From Favolaschia claudopus (lineage: Eukaryota > Basidiomycota > Agaricomycetes > Agaricales > Mycenaceae): a stretch of DNA of 64,000 bases. How positions within the stretch are numbered: position 1 is the stretch's first letter; each line of letters starts with the position of its first letter. The stretch is taken from assembly GCA_037176885.1 (NCBI GenBank), contig JAWWNJ010000148.1:186001-250000 (forward strand), read 5' to 3'. Positions 33,450-44,409 of the stretch are shown here, in pieces. The position numbers and the translations under genes were made by a program. The notes beneath the pieces are model-generated. The model did no database searches. It was not told the DNA's origin and was given only the letters and a program-made list of their open reading frames with translations.

Positions 33450-33885
33450 TGGTGCGGTTAACTTAGTCACCACCAAAGTTGCACTAGTCCCAAATCCGCC
33501 GGAGGCGAAAACTGTTCTGGGATGTACATATCTCGCCGGCACAAAATGCCGCCCAAACGGAACCAAAACGGCAAATTTTGTGTGCCAGGATTCTCAAAAT
33601 ATTGCATGGTTGGTGCTGCAGTGAGCAAGGCATCATTATTTGGATACTCACGAGAGTGGATGAAGACGTGAATAAGCCTGTGTGCACCCATGTGGTGGTT
33701 ATGTCCCAATTTGGCCGACTGAATATTGAATTACTCCCTCATTTTTGCACCAAATATTAATCGGTCTTGGGGAAAGTTTCCTCTCACTGAACAGAGCGTT
33801 TTATAAGAGGAATAGAAAATCTGGGTTTTTTTGGGTGAGGAGTAACGGTTGTCAGCAATTGGTGGTGACTAGGTTAACCGCACCA
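33450..33885. mobile_element. 436-bp TIR element (TGGTGCGG family)
   Basis: 25-bp inverted repeats TGGTGCGGTTAAC[T/C]TAGTCACC between TA dinucleotides (33448-33449 and 33886-33887). The first bases resemble the element at 10-461. Confidence 0.8.
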
Positions 33886-34190
33886 TAAGTAGATAGATTA
33901 GATGTACATTACTTAATCTTCATCTTACTTTGCAGGGACACACGGACCTTCCTAATTGGGAAGGCTCGGGTATCAGACAGCACGCTCGGCCGGCTGCTCG
34001 AAGTGATGCGTGGACGAACAATGGATGAACAATGGACATAAACAGCCACGGGACGTCGAGTACTGCTATTCAGTCAGGTCGGTCTGCATCCCCTCTACTG
34101 CCGTATCATTCATTTCATACTTTATAATCGCCCTGGACGTTATCGAAGATTTTCTTACGGGAGCAGGTCATCGGTTCCTGCGACTCATAA

Positions 34191-34328
34191 GGCTCCATTC
34201 GGCTGTCGTGTCTTAGCGTCACTTAGCGTCACTTTGGAGCACTTGGGAAAAATTCCACGCCAAACTTTTGGTGAGAAATACTCTTAAATGACGTCAAGTG
34301 CTCTGAAGTGACGCAACCGAATGGAGCC
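34191..34328. mobile_element. 138-bp Harbinger-like MITE, copy 1
   Basis: Termini GGCTCCATTCGG inverted, flanked by TAA on both sides (34188-34190 and 34329-34331). A 3-bp TWA duplication is the PIF/Harbinger pattern. Copy 2 at 43353-43490 is the same length in the opposite orientation. Confidence 0.85.
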
Positions 34329-34331
34329 TAA

Positions 34332-34879
34332 GGTTCATTGTTATCTTCTATTGGTTCCTGAGGTGTCTTTACAAGGACGGAAACACCAAAGGGAAGGATC
34401 GCCAAAAAGACATAGACAACTTCAACAGCGACAACTCGGACACGTTCATTTTTTTACTGACCACTCGAGCCGGGGTAAACACCGTTGATTCGCCAAATTT
34501 GCTGTCTTCTCAGTTTGAACTTGGTTTGAACATGGCGGCAGGGAGTAGGCATCAATCTTTCCACAGCTGATACGGTCATCATATATGATCCGGATTTCAA
34601 TCCAAACCAGGTACAACTTGCTCTAAGGTTATCGACGTGCCGGGTATTGACCCTGTACTCTAGGATTTGCAGGCATGCTGGAGCACCGCTTATTTTTGCC
34701 CTTGCTTACATATATAATCTAGGCTGTGGCGCGTGCGTACCGATTTGGCCAGAAGAACACCTACTTAGTTTTCAAACTTATGGTATATAATTCCCTCTGA
34801 TTCCGATTTGCATCTGAGTTTACGGCTTTCCAAGTCAAAGATTCGGCTGGAGGTGTGTTCATGACATCTGCTCAGCACA
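34332..34879. other. No gene seen
   Basis: No supportable coding segment or repeat end. Confidence 0.4.
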
Positions 34880-35747
34880 TTGCTGGCAACTCGGACTCGA
34901 TGCCGCATGTCGACGGCTTTTCCGGACTCAATGAGTCGAGTATTCTCTCCCAGCTACATTTTCGGGCTTATAATAACATTCTACCTACCTGCTGTTCTCA
35001 ATAAAAGTGCGCTCTATGATCTTTCAACATTGGCCTTATTTGATTTCTGCGATAGGTTGGTGAACGATGCCGATAACATCAAGGGTGCGTCCATTTCGGA
35101 GATTAGGGTTTGATTGAGCCGCTGATTATGCCAAGGTTGGTTCACCCAAAAATGAAGGTTGGGTTATCCCACCCATCGCCAACTCGTTATCAATCGCACG
35201 TCCCGACAATTGGGATACCGTCCCGGGAGCGACTGGCGTCCTCGATGGCACGCAAAATCAGGGGTTAGATGTTGAACATAGCGGTCAAAAGGAGGCTGGA
35301 ATTGAAGATAGGGCTGCAAGGTACGTTAATAGGGAGTTTGTGCGAGCGACCCAGGTCGCTTTTCAACCGCTCAGATCTCCGCAACAACAGATACCAGGTA
35401 TGAGCTCCAAGCGACCTAGGAGAGTATCGCCCTAGGGCATTCCTAGGTCGCTGGGACCTCACACCTGAGGCTGCTCGTTGTGGAGATCTGAGCGGTCGCA
35501 AAGCGACCCGGGTCGCTTTGCACAAACCCGCTAATATTGTGTTATTTTTCTCTCGCTCACACTCAACACAGGTTCCACAGGGCCCATGGCAAGCGTACCA
35601 AACGGTATTGCGTAGACAATTCAGGTGGGAAATGCCTTCGCGACGAAGTAAAGTTCGGGTCCAAAATTCGTGAGTTTTTCTTGACACGAGCTTTGATTGG
35701 AGTCTAACATGCCTGCGAGTGTTTGGGTAGAAAACCCGAGCGCGTAA
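34880..35747 (+). CDS. Unrecognised spliced gene (partial) with a MITE in one intron
   Basis: Coding-like segments: SALYDLSTLALFDFCDRL and VNDADNIK; a possible short intron (GTGCGT...GAG); ADYAKVGSPKNEGW, ARPDNWDTVPGATGVLDG, EAGIEDRAAR; an intron from 35321 to 35571 (donor GTACGT, acceptor ACAG); FHRAHGKRTKRYCVDNSGGK and LRDEVKFGSKI; a 61-bp intron 35670-35730; stop at 35745-35747. The 251-bp intron contains the 200-bp MITE; without MITE and one TA it is 49 bp, the usual size here. Exons either side join in phase. I do not recognise the family. The 5' end is uncertain. Confidence 0.4.
35332..35531. mobile_element. 200-bp MITE, GTTTGTGC family, copy 2
   Basis: Same length and termini (GGGAGTTTGTGC / GCGGGTTTGTGC) as copy 1, flanked by TA (35330-35331 and 35532-35533). 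Confidence 0.85.
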
Positions 35748-35920
35748 TGAAAGTGAAAGTTGAGATCCCTGTCGTGGGGAGCATCGACGCCCGTGAAACG
35801 ACCAGAGTACTGCAAACAGAAAAAACAATTGCTACGTTCGATACGTTCGAAACAACTGTTGGAGGGGAGGATTTTAAGGAGGCCGGTCGGTCATTTTCAA
35901 TTCTAATTTGCGGTTCTTGA

Positions 35921-36890
35921 ACTTAATTCTTCGTCGTACTCCCTGTACTTACGCGCCACCGCAGTATATATGTAGCTTTGCGTTGGTGTGGTTCATTTTG
36001 ACTGGATAATTGGGATGCATAGTATGTAGTAATTTAAGACAAAAAAACTGTGTTGAACTACGGCAGACCCATTGCATCACGGCGCTGTCTGAGACCTATT
36101 TTGTGCGACGCGGCAACAGAATGCCGCGACGGCCGTTGCGACGAAATTTGCAGGTAAATTGATAAAGAAGATTAGTGTATTTGCGAGGTTTTGTTTTCGA
36201 ATTCACCGATTGCTGAATCACTGAATTAAGGTCTTCGAACCTTCAGAGTCCCCAAATTGGCACAGGTATTGAATCCATGTCGTTGCCGAATGATGCCTCC
36301 GAGGTTCGGCAATGATTGCGGAGTGCTGAAGATTATCGCCGAGTGATTAAGGCAATGTTTCTGGTATTCACTCAATGTGTCTTAGAATGACCCCATGTGT
36401 CTCCCTTTCAATGAATGTTTCTGTCTCCCTATGTATGTTTCTTCCGGACTTCGTGCATCCCGCTCATTAACCTCACCACTCCCCTTCTCCCCCAAACGGT
36501 CCCCGAACTGGAGCAACAGTCCGTGCCCGGAGCCGTCCTGGTGAAAACGCTAAAGATTGACGAGTTTCTATCCATATTGTCCGCCTCTGAGTGCGAGATA
36601 AATTTCTTTTGCGGCCAGGAAATTCGGCTTTGCGGTGAGCTGACCGGAGTCTGGACCGTCTACGATATCTTGTGGAGACATGAAGGTGCTACATACGGGC
36701 GGATTTGGAGCTCGCTTCTTAACAAGTTCGAGGGTGTTGTATTTCGGTCCAGCCTCAGCTGCTCCGCATTGCATCTCCCCGATGGTTTGTATAACTGGCT
36801 TCTTATGCGTTCTGTATTCCAAACTTGAATAAAGTCTGCGGAAAATTTGTACAGTTTTGGCGGATTTGGGATGCTTAGTGACCCGTACAA
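35921..36890. other. No recognised gene
   Basis: An open frame at 36415-36828 (IDEFLSILSASECEINFF, VWTVYDILWRHEGATYG) looks somewhat protein-like but has no motif I can place. It lies just before a LINE RT fragment. Confidence 0.4.
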
Positions 36891-36894
36891 TGTT

Positions 36895-37132
36895 ATTAGG
36901 GGAGTCCGACATTCAGATCCGGGTTACAAGGAATTACCATCCCGGACTCTCGTCTGGACGATACAACAATTCATCTTTCATCTGCCGACTCGGCTGATGA
37001 ACTTTGGAAAATTCTGGACCTACGGTGCGCTGCGTCAACCGCCAAATTCAATGAAGATAAAACTGTCATCCTTCCCTTTGGACGATCAAAATATCGAGTC
37101 GAAGTGCTGCGTGATAGACGATAGTTTGCTGT
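36895..37132 (+). pseudogene. L1-like LINE reverse transcriptase fragment
   Basis: One frame reads DDTTIHLSSADSADELWKIL, then CAASTAKFNEDKTVILPFG. This matches the segment after the FADD motif of the L1-like element at 56155-56290 (DDTTIFLSDADNWTHLWEIL, CTASTSRYNMAKTVLLPFG). Only about 80 codons remain. Confidence 0.65.
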
Positions 37133-37735
37133 GAAGTTCGGTTTCTAGTTCGGCTTCTGTTGGAGATTGACGTGTAGACACCGGAAACATCCAGAATGTT
37201 TTCTCGGGAAGAAAACTGTGATGAGTTGATCATGATACCAGAGTGGTAATACGTCGCCAATTCACCTCAAATAGCCTCCCTGAGTCATATTTTCAATCAA
37301 AACGGGTAGAGGAAGGTGCTTGGTTGAATCCTGATGGATAACTATTGGATACTATCGTCCCTGATCAAACTAACACCACCGCTGAGCACACAGATTAGCC
37401 AAAAAAGCTTTAGATCACCTCCAGCAAGGTCTCCCAGTCAATTGAAGCAAAAATCATTGAAAAAGTACAATTGAGGACAGTAAAGTTAGTTTAGTTGATG
37501 CGCCCCGCCAAGTTAGATCAGCCAAAGTTGCTGTTGCCATCAAAACTGGTGACAACTTAACTTTCCCAGCCAAAAGTTAAGTTAAGTTAAGTTGAATAAG
37601 ATTTGGCAGGTAAGTTAATGTTGCTAAGTTACTTTGGTAACCGTCACCGTTTTGGATTTCAGAGGCTACGATTTATGGTAGGTACAGTTGAGTAATCGGG
37701 AGATAGAATATAAACAAAGATACATTAACGACGTT
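37133..37735. other. No gene; AAGTTA repeats
   Basis: AAGTTAAGTTAAGTTAAGTT near 37576-37596 and several scattered AAGTTA words. No coding content. Confidence 0.5.
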
Positions 37736-39240
37736 TCTTTTCGCTCACCGCCGCCCATCCCGTTGACTTCGCCCTCCAGGTTGTCCACAATCCAGCACCG
37801 GTACGAGGAAGCTGCGCAGCAGCATCTCGCTCCGACTGGTCAGATTCCTTCCAAGCTCGAACTTGCTGATACCAGCGCCCTTGGGAAAATGAGACGTCTG
37901 AAATACAGTCTTGAAGTGGGGATGTTGCTCTTTGGGAGAATTATTCGAAACGCGGCGGCCATATCACGGGCATAGACACCCTCCGGCCAAGTGCCGAGGC
38001 CTTGCGGGCTGAGAACGCGCCCGTTTTCCCAAAAAGAATCCGGGTCGATCGATGATTGAGGACGGGGAGGGAGAGTGTGATCCGGGAGGTAGATGTCGGG
38101 GGACGATGAGCGTGTGGAAGGAGCTGGCGACGATGGCGATGGAGACGATGGTGATGGAGACGACAAAGAAAAAGACGGGGTGGTAGACGGGGATGATGTC
38201 GAGCGTGTTTCTGCGTGCAGATGATGCGAGAGCCGGCTCGCCTTGAGACTAGTAGGATTGATGTCGGCTCGCCTTGAGACTAGTAGGATTGATGTCGGTA
38301 GATCGACGCCGCTTGTTTGGAGACACGGCGCACGCCAGCAGTCGACGGCGCAGGACGGTGTTTATTGATAAAGATGTCGAGCTGAGGGCACTCACGGACG
38401 CCGACATGGCGGATGAGCAGGACCTTGCTACGGGGAACCTCCAGAACATGATTGACCTCTTCGCGACAGAAGCAGCCGCTGTCGAAGTCGTAGATGTCGA
38501 TGTCGTCGGTGTCAACGAGCGAAAGCTTTTGAAGAAGCTTGGGGTGGTCGGCGAGATTGATCCTTGGCTACGTTACGATTCCTTGCTCCCGGGCGCATTG
38601 CGGCTCGTCACCGTCCTGTACAAGTTCTGAGTACATGAAAGAGATGAAGAGGATAGATGGCGTACCTTGGTCCAGAAATAAACCCGTATTTGATGCTCGA
38701 ACTGCTTCTCCTGCTCACGGCGACGCTGCTCCGCCGCCTTCCGCTGCGCATGCGCGTCGTGGTTCGCGTTGTATTGCTTCGCAGACTCGGCAGACATAGG
38801 CGTCTTGTAGACCTTCGGAGGAGGTGCCGACTCGGCGGGAGGCTGCTCTTCATACGAGAACATCGGCGGGGGTCGAGAAAGAGCCGTGGGATCGTCAGAG
38901 GAGGCGGAAGGAACCGTCGAGCTTTGAAGACGATGACCGGGGTATTTACAGCCCTTTCCCTGTCCCTGGCAGCATGTTTTACACGTCTTGTGGCTGCAGT
39001 CTGCTGATCCGGCCTTGCGCGAGCACCCGTTTCTACAGGGACCTTTTGACTGGGAAGCGGCGAGTCGGGGTTGCGTAGACAATGGGGAAGACGACGGGAA
39101 ACGCGGCTGCGATGACGGAGGTGGTGGCGAATGAGACTGAGAGGTGGGAAATACGGGAGAATGAGACGGTGGAGAGGTAGGAGACCCAGACGGGCCAGAG
39201 GAGAACGAGAGTGCCGGGTCGAGCGCAAAGCTAGGGCCAG
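37736..39240 (-). pseudogene. Cys-rich agaricomycete protein gene with one in-frame stop
   Basis: Read downward: Pro/Ser-rich start; a Cys-rich module CRNGCSRKAGSADCSHKTCK then CCQGQGKGCKYPGHR; a charged helix (AEQRRREQEKQFEHQIRVYF with WTK); an intron of about 40 bp near 38630-38670; then INLADHPKLLQKLSLVDTDD, IDIYDFDSGCF, KVLLIRHVGVRECPQLD. The residue before PRINLAD is TAG where the family normally has Trp, so one G-to-A change. The acidic/Ser-rich middle and the end (GTWPEGVYARDMAAAFRIIL, KTVFQTSHFPKGAG, AWKESDQSERDAAA) continue to about 37736 with frame changes. I recognise this layout as a multicopy agaricomycete family of unknown function. Confidence 0.55.
38231..38295. repeat. 31-bp tandem duplication
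   Basis: CGGCTCGCCTTGAGACTAGT plus AGGATTGATGT occurs twice in a row inside the Cys-rich gene relic and disrupts its frame. Confidence 0.85.
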
Positions 39241-39397
39241 GCGGAGCGTGGGGCCAGGGTCGGGTCGGGCGCTGAACTCGACCCTGACCTTCCCCGACCC
39301 GACCCAAGCGCGGGCTTGGCGGCCCGACCCGACCCTGACAACACTAGTGTCACAAACCTCAGCCGGGCACACGAGAGGGTGAACGACTGAGGTGTGT
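39200..39397. repeat. GGGTCGGG-rich segment with hAT-like end, then SINE-like tail
   Basis: GGTCGGGTCGGG words in both orientations end at ACCCTGACAACACTA (about 39346), a TAGTGTTGTCAGG-type terminus. The next 50 bp (CCTCAGCCGGGCACACGA, GTGAACGACTGA) resemble 7150-7190. A matching left terminus was not found. Confidence 0.4.
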
Positions 39398-39426
39398 CTG
39401 TAGCTAGTAGCTAGCTACTGCGAATA

Positions 39427-40417
39427 CTCGGTGTGACCAAAAGTAACCGGAATCAGAAATTGCGTGTTTTCAACCAGATTTTGTGGGTGACTGCTGGGTA
39501 AAATAACCCTATTAGCAGTGTATGAACATATACCATTGCATACGAAGCAGGCAAAAGGCTGCATGGTCTCTTTGTCCCATTATTACACATTCTTTTATGT
39601 ATGCTTTGAGGCGGGAAATTAGTGTGCCCAGTTGTCTCCCTCACTGAACAGCGGGAAACACTTGGCAACCTTAAATATCAAACTTGTAGACTATTGAGAT
39701 ACTAAACACTCTTTTGAGGTACTTAGAGTGTGTACGGCTGCAAGATACGGACGAGATACTGGATATTGATGGGTACTGATTTCCTTATTGAGTAGGTACA
39801 GGCGACTGTGACTGTTGTGACGAGCTATGCGCTGATCCAACGTGCGAACAAATTCAATCGTCGTCGACGTCCCTTCCTCGCCGTCTGCGACCGCGATGAC
39901 CTACCGGGAACTTGCCTCTTCGTTTCAAATTGAGCGACTTTTTGGCAGCCACCTGTATTGTAACCCTAAATAAACTGTAGAATAACGCTGTGAATTTTAT
40001 AGGTCGTTGCTAAGGAGGTATGCGGAGGCGGGAACAAGGCGGGATGCGAGGAGTGGGGCGGGAAACAATGCCAAAGGGTCGGGATTCGGCGGGAACTCCG
40101 GAGTGACAGGTGGGATCCGTGTCACGGTCTCTACTCAATAAGGAAATCAGTGCCCATCAATATCCCGTATCTCGCCAGTATCTCGCACCCGTACACACTA
40201 ATTTCTGTATCTCTCCTTCAGAGAGCGCAAACATTTCCAAATTGGTCCAATTTCGAAGATTGATTCGCCAACTCAAATCAAAATATTACATGCCATGCCC
40301 ATGCCGTGGAAGTCATAGAAAAGATGATTTAGAGGAGCCCTGTTTCCCTTAAAGTTGTTTGAGTTTCGAAATTCCTCTCTAAGAAGCCAAATTCCGGTTA
40401 CTTTTGGTCACACCGAG
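39427..40417. mobile_element. 991-bp TIR element (GACCAAAAGT family)
   Basis: Inverted repeats CTCGGTGTGACCAAAAGTAA + CCGGAAT between TA dinucleotides (39425-39426 and 40418-40419). Contains a nested inverted-repeat unit. A 527-bp relative lies at 52964-53490. Confidence 0.85.
39728..40201. mobile_element. Nested inverted-repeat element
   Basis: About 66-bp inverted repeats, AGTGTGTACGG..TGC.AGATAC ... ACTGATTTCCTTATTGAGTA, inside the 991-bp element. This nesting explains why it is longer than its 527-bp relative. Target duplication not clear. Confidence 0.6.
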
Positions 40418-40835
40418 TATATGTAGACGATCGTAGGTAAAATGATAGGAGTATACATATTAAGGGGGCAGGCTATACGAGTAACGAAAGTCGTTACTCC
40501 GGCTATATGGCCAGCCGAGCCACTACTTCAGCAGACACACCAACTGTGAGTCAAGCCTGGGCGTCGACAACGGTGCTCTTCATATTTTTTGGGATGTGGA
40601 AACTGTCAGGTCGTACAAGCTCAAGTGTCCACGACGCGAATCAGACATCTTTGTCAAGCTGACACTGACATCAGGTGTAGGAGCTGTTCAACTTGTCGTG
40701 TTCGGCTGCCAGTGGTCCTCGGCTGGGACGCGCGGGGCATGGTGGTGATGTCGGTGTGTCGCCGATCAGCAATCCCGGGTTTTTGACATAGATGCCGGTA
40801 GCGGCCGTAGCCTGTGGTAGATCCAGGCCGACTTA

Positions 40836-41215
40836 CAGTTGCGGCGAAATCAATTTACTTACCAAATATGGAAATTTCCATCAAAGCCGCCCTACTGCAC
40901 AGAAAAACGACTCACTGGTCGGCGGAAATAGAATAGACGGGATGTATTCCTTGTGTAGAATAGGTCTACCCACAAAAACAAGCCGCATATGTCATGTTTC
41001 TCATAGGTTTTGGCTGGATTTTCCTGGACGAGCCCGCCCGCCAGCTCGGCAAAATCCATGCAAAAACAGAGATTTTTCTACACCCAACATACCGGCTTGA
41101 GGCTCTCAACATTTCTGTCAACTTGCCGCTCGAGAAAATCATTCATATCCAAGCAAAAGACGGGGATTGATTGAAATTTCCATATTTGGTAAGTAAATTG
41201 ATTTCGCCGCAACTG
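40836..41215. mobile_element. 380-bp MITE (CAGTTGCGGC family)
   Basis: About 44-bp nearly perfect inverted repeats starting CAGTTGCGGCGAAATCAATT between TA dinucleotides (40834-40835 and 41216-41217). It lies in a segment rich in TCTGTAG/CTACAG words. Confidence 0.85.
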
Positions 41216-41365
41216 TACGTAGCCGTCTGTAGATCCGCGGCTGCTGTGTAGTTCTCTGTAGAAATGGGGCGCCTTTGTAGTTCTCCGTAGACTGCCGTCC
41301 ACGTATTCTTTGACCCGGCCACCACTTACTATACAAGCAGTGAGGTGCCGCCGTCGCGGCGTCAT

Positions 41366-41884
41366 ACTACCGTGAATCGGAACGTGAGTCGCGAGAATTC
41401 CCCCGCCTCATACGGCGAATTGTTTCTGATACGCAAGCCAAAAGATTTGAATCCGTCCTCAAACAAAGGAAGGCAAATGTGTCCGTGTATACATTGAATA
41501 AACAAAATGAAGAACAAAACAATAGAATGAATGCAAATTTATAGATGGTCTGTACTGGTTAAAGCGGACATTCGCATCCGCGTACTTACCATCGCCTCGT
41601 CATCCCCATCACACGCGCCCTCCTCGACCCCAAATCCCACTCTCCCCTCCGCCCTCCGCCTCCTGCCCGTTCACTCTCTGGAGGGGATTTGCGTACGACT
41701 GATCATACTACGGTAACTTCAAGCCAGCGCCAGTCTCCCTCTCCTCCATCCCACTCCCAGCCGTCCTCGTGACATCCCCCTCCGCTGCATCCTTCCACAC
41801 GTTGACACGTTCACCAGCGTCGCGCTTGTCGTCTTCCAGTCCCGCGCAGCTCTGCACCTCACTCTCCCCACCTAGCACCGCATA
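41366..41884. other. No gene; pyrimidine-rich stretch
   Basis: 41590-41880 is unusually rich in C and T on the plus strand. No motif-bearing frame. Confidence 0.45.
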
Positions 41885-42320
41885 TCACCCGTGAATGTTG
41901 TCATTCCTCGAAAAGGCGGAATCGGCGTGAACGGCGCTGGCGTATACCCACCCCGCCGACTCGATGCGAGCACCCCCGGCTGCGGGACCCCTTCCATATT
42001 GTGAAACGGCGTGCCGGTGTTGTAGTCCCGGAAACTGAGAGACCTGATGTCAGCTGAGAAATGAGAGGAGAAGTCGACGAAGACACGCACCACCAGGAAG
42101 GAAAATATGCTTAGCATTGATAGAAAGCGTATTGACGATGGCGTTATGCCCACTGAAATCAAAAACAAAAGTGCCGATGAGATTCCGTTTCTTGATGTTG
42201 TTACCGCCGGCGGAGCCTGACGCGAGAAAGTATTCTATCGGGAGGATAGCGAGTGCTCGGACGTATTTTTTGTGGTGTGGGAGTGTTACGCGTGTTGTGC
42301 CTGCGGCGGAATCCCATAGC
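41885..42320 (-). pseudogene. Fragment of splicing factor PRP46/PLRG1 (WD40) gene
   Basis: Exon 42320-42091 reads LWDSAAGTTRVTLPHHKKYV, RALAILPIEYFLASGSAGGN, NIKKRNLIGTFVFDFSGHNA, IVNTLSINAKHIFLPGG; a 37-bp intron (42090-42054) follows; then FRDYNTGTPFHNMEGVPQPG. These strings match the WD40 repeats of the spliceosomal protein PLRG1/Prp46 (HHKKSVRALAIHP, SGSAGGNNIKKW, FSGHNAIINTLSVN, GTPFQNMEDIPQPG). Key WD tryptophans are altered (NIKKR, FRDY) and the frame shifts after PQPG. The N-terminal repeats and the ending are missing, so this is a duplicated, decaying fragment. A functional copy is presumably elsewhere. Confidence 0.75.
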
Positions 42321-43352
42321 CTATGATATAATCAATTAGAGATCAATGAACAAATAAGATGGAGAAAGGAGACACACCAGACAGGGCGAGAGCGGCGAGC
42401 GCATGACTCGAGTCGTTTGTAGCGTCGGAGAGCGCCGAGGGAGGCACCGTGGTCGTGAGCTAGATGTGGGGTGGGTGTTATTGCGTAAGAGGCGAATCGA
42501 GGGCTCGAAAACGGGCTGCGTCGGAGGTATAGGATTGTTGTTGAACCAAAACAAGGTGGTGGGCTGTGTGGTCATGGTCTGAACGGCGCCGCGGTCGCAG
42601 GCTGAGGCCGCTGAGGAGGTATTGTCGACGTTGAGGGGAGCTTGTCAAACTCAAGAGTGTGTGAGATGTGTCCAGGACGGCGAGAACGTTGAGAGATGAG
42701 GAGGGCAAGATGAAGGAAGGGGGCGGTCGTCAGCCACGGCGGGTATGGTGGGCGAGGGGAGACAGCTGCGCTTGCCTTCGCGTCGTCGATAGCGGCAGCA
42801 GATAATAAGACGGCGGCAATGACTGGGCAACAGAGCACCGTTGGCCGAGAGTAGCTTGGGTGGTTGAGGCGGAGAATGGGGCGGAAGGTTGGATGAAACC
42901 ATGGCGACGGAAGGTAGAGCGAAAATCGGGATAATGGAGGATAGCGGACTTGGTGAAAATTCTCTAAGTCCGCACATCAGTCACGAGTCACAACCACATG
43001 ACTCGGTGACTTTGGTTCGAAACAAATATTTGGCTGTCACCCCGCTTTCCTTTCCTTCCACTACCATCTCCCTCAACACCATTCCCCTCGACCGCCTCCT
43101 TCTCTGACCTTGTCGTCCCCGTCAACGTTACTGGCGTCGACATGCTCCTGTATCTATCCGGGCTTTCTGTCTAGGAGTGGCGACCGTCGGCAGAGGCATC
43201 GCTGTGAAACAGGTTAGTCGTACAATCTCCATCGTGCGTCGTCGTGCACTCACTTCGTGGTTGTCTTCTCGTTCTCCAGTCTAGTTCTGTTTCTCTTGTC
43301 CTCATGCGGCACGACGACCCCAAATTCGGCCGTGCTGCTCCTCACGTTATTA
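42321..43352. other. About 1 kb without a recognised gene
   Basis: Immediately upstream of the PRP46 fragment on its strand. Several overlapping minus-strand frames (42336-42977) are Pro/Ser-rich low complexity without a motif. Confidence 0.4.
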
Positions 43353-43490
43353 GGCTCCATTCGGTTGCGTCACTTCGGAGCACTTGACGTCACTTAAGAG
43401 TATTTCTCACCAAAAGTTTGGCGTGGAATTTTTCCCAAGTGCTCCAAAGTGATGCTAAGTGACGCTAAGACACGACAGCCGAATGGAGCC
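43353..43490. mobile_element. 138-bp Harbinger-like MITE, copy 2
   Basis: Inverted relative to copy 1 at 34191-34328, flanked by TTA on both sides (43350-43352 and 43491-43493). Confidence 0.85.
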
Positions 43491-43493
43491 TTA

Positions 43494-44409
43494 ACTCTCT
43501 ATTTTTTTCATTTCAGATCGTGACTTAGAGAACGGGTTTATCTATCAGGTGCGCTAGACGGCTTGTATTTGGTCTGATACTCGCTCAACGTGTTTGCGTC
43601 GCTCTCTCGTCAGCTAAGACTGAAACGTCCTCGCTCATCTCTCGGCATCTTTTCTATTGCCACGAGAACCGAACTTACTGAAGGTGTGTGTGCTTGTTCT
43701 TCTCTTACATTCAGCTTACTATCCCTTTACTCAGAATTCACTCGCCACCTAAGACGTCGTACACTCGACTCTCGCCTTCTTACCCAACGACAACCTGCCT
43801 CACCAACACCTTGCCCGGGCCGTCATTTGGACAACCATCTCAACAGCTCAACAGACTCTGCCATCGCCTCCACCCCGTCACCATTCACCTCCTGCACAGA
43901 CACCGCCGTTTTCGTTCCAACGCCCATAGCCGCACCTTCTGTGCATCTCCAACACCCTGGGACACGCCATTAGCACCGGCGGTCGTGTGTAACCCTGCTT
44001 TTGAAATTGATATCTTTACTGACGAATATCTAGGGATATCTTCACTCTACCTTTCCTCTTCACTCTACCTTTCCCACAGCACCAACGCCCTCTTCTCCGC
44101 CTAAACCCAACCTAAACCTACTCACCCGCACGCGTCAAGTCCCGCGCTTGTCCCGACCGCCCAGCCGTCCTCACTCCCACTACCGTTCCGTCCATCTGCT
44201 CGCCTCTCTCTCCCCTCAATACACCAGCTCAGCTCAGCTTGACCGTCCAGACTCAACGAACCCTTCTCGACGTCACGTCACTCCGTGACACCAGGCCGCC
44301 ACCTCCCATTCAATTCCAACCCATCACGCTCCCGTTCCCCTCCTGCCCGTCGACTCCGTCGACGCGACGCCCAAACCTTTCCTACTCCTGAAATACAAAA
44401 TGTACTCTA
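43494..44409. other. No recognised gene
   Basis: Open frames such as 43590-43973 are Ser/Thr/Pro-rich without a recognisable domain. Confidence 0.4.

Noticed and set aside
38608..39372. 254-codon Arg/Pro-rich minus-strand frame
   Set aside because: Shadow of the Cys-rich protein frame (CRNGCSRKAGS...), which has the recognisable motifs.
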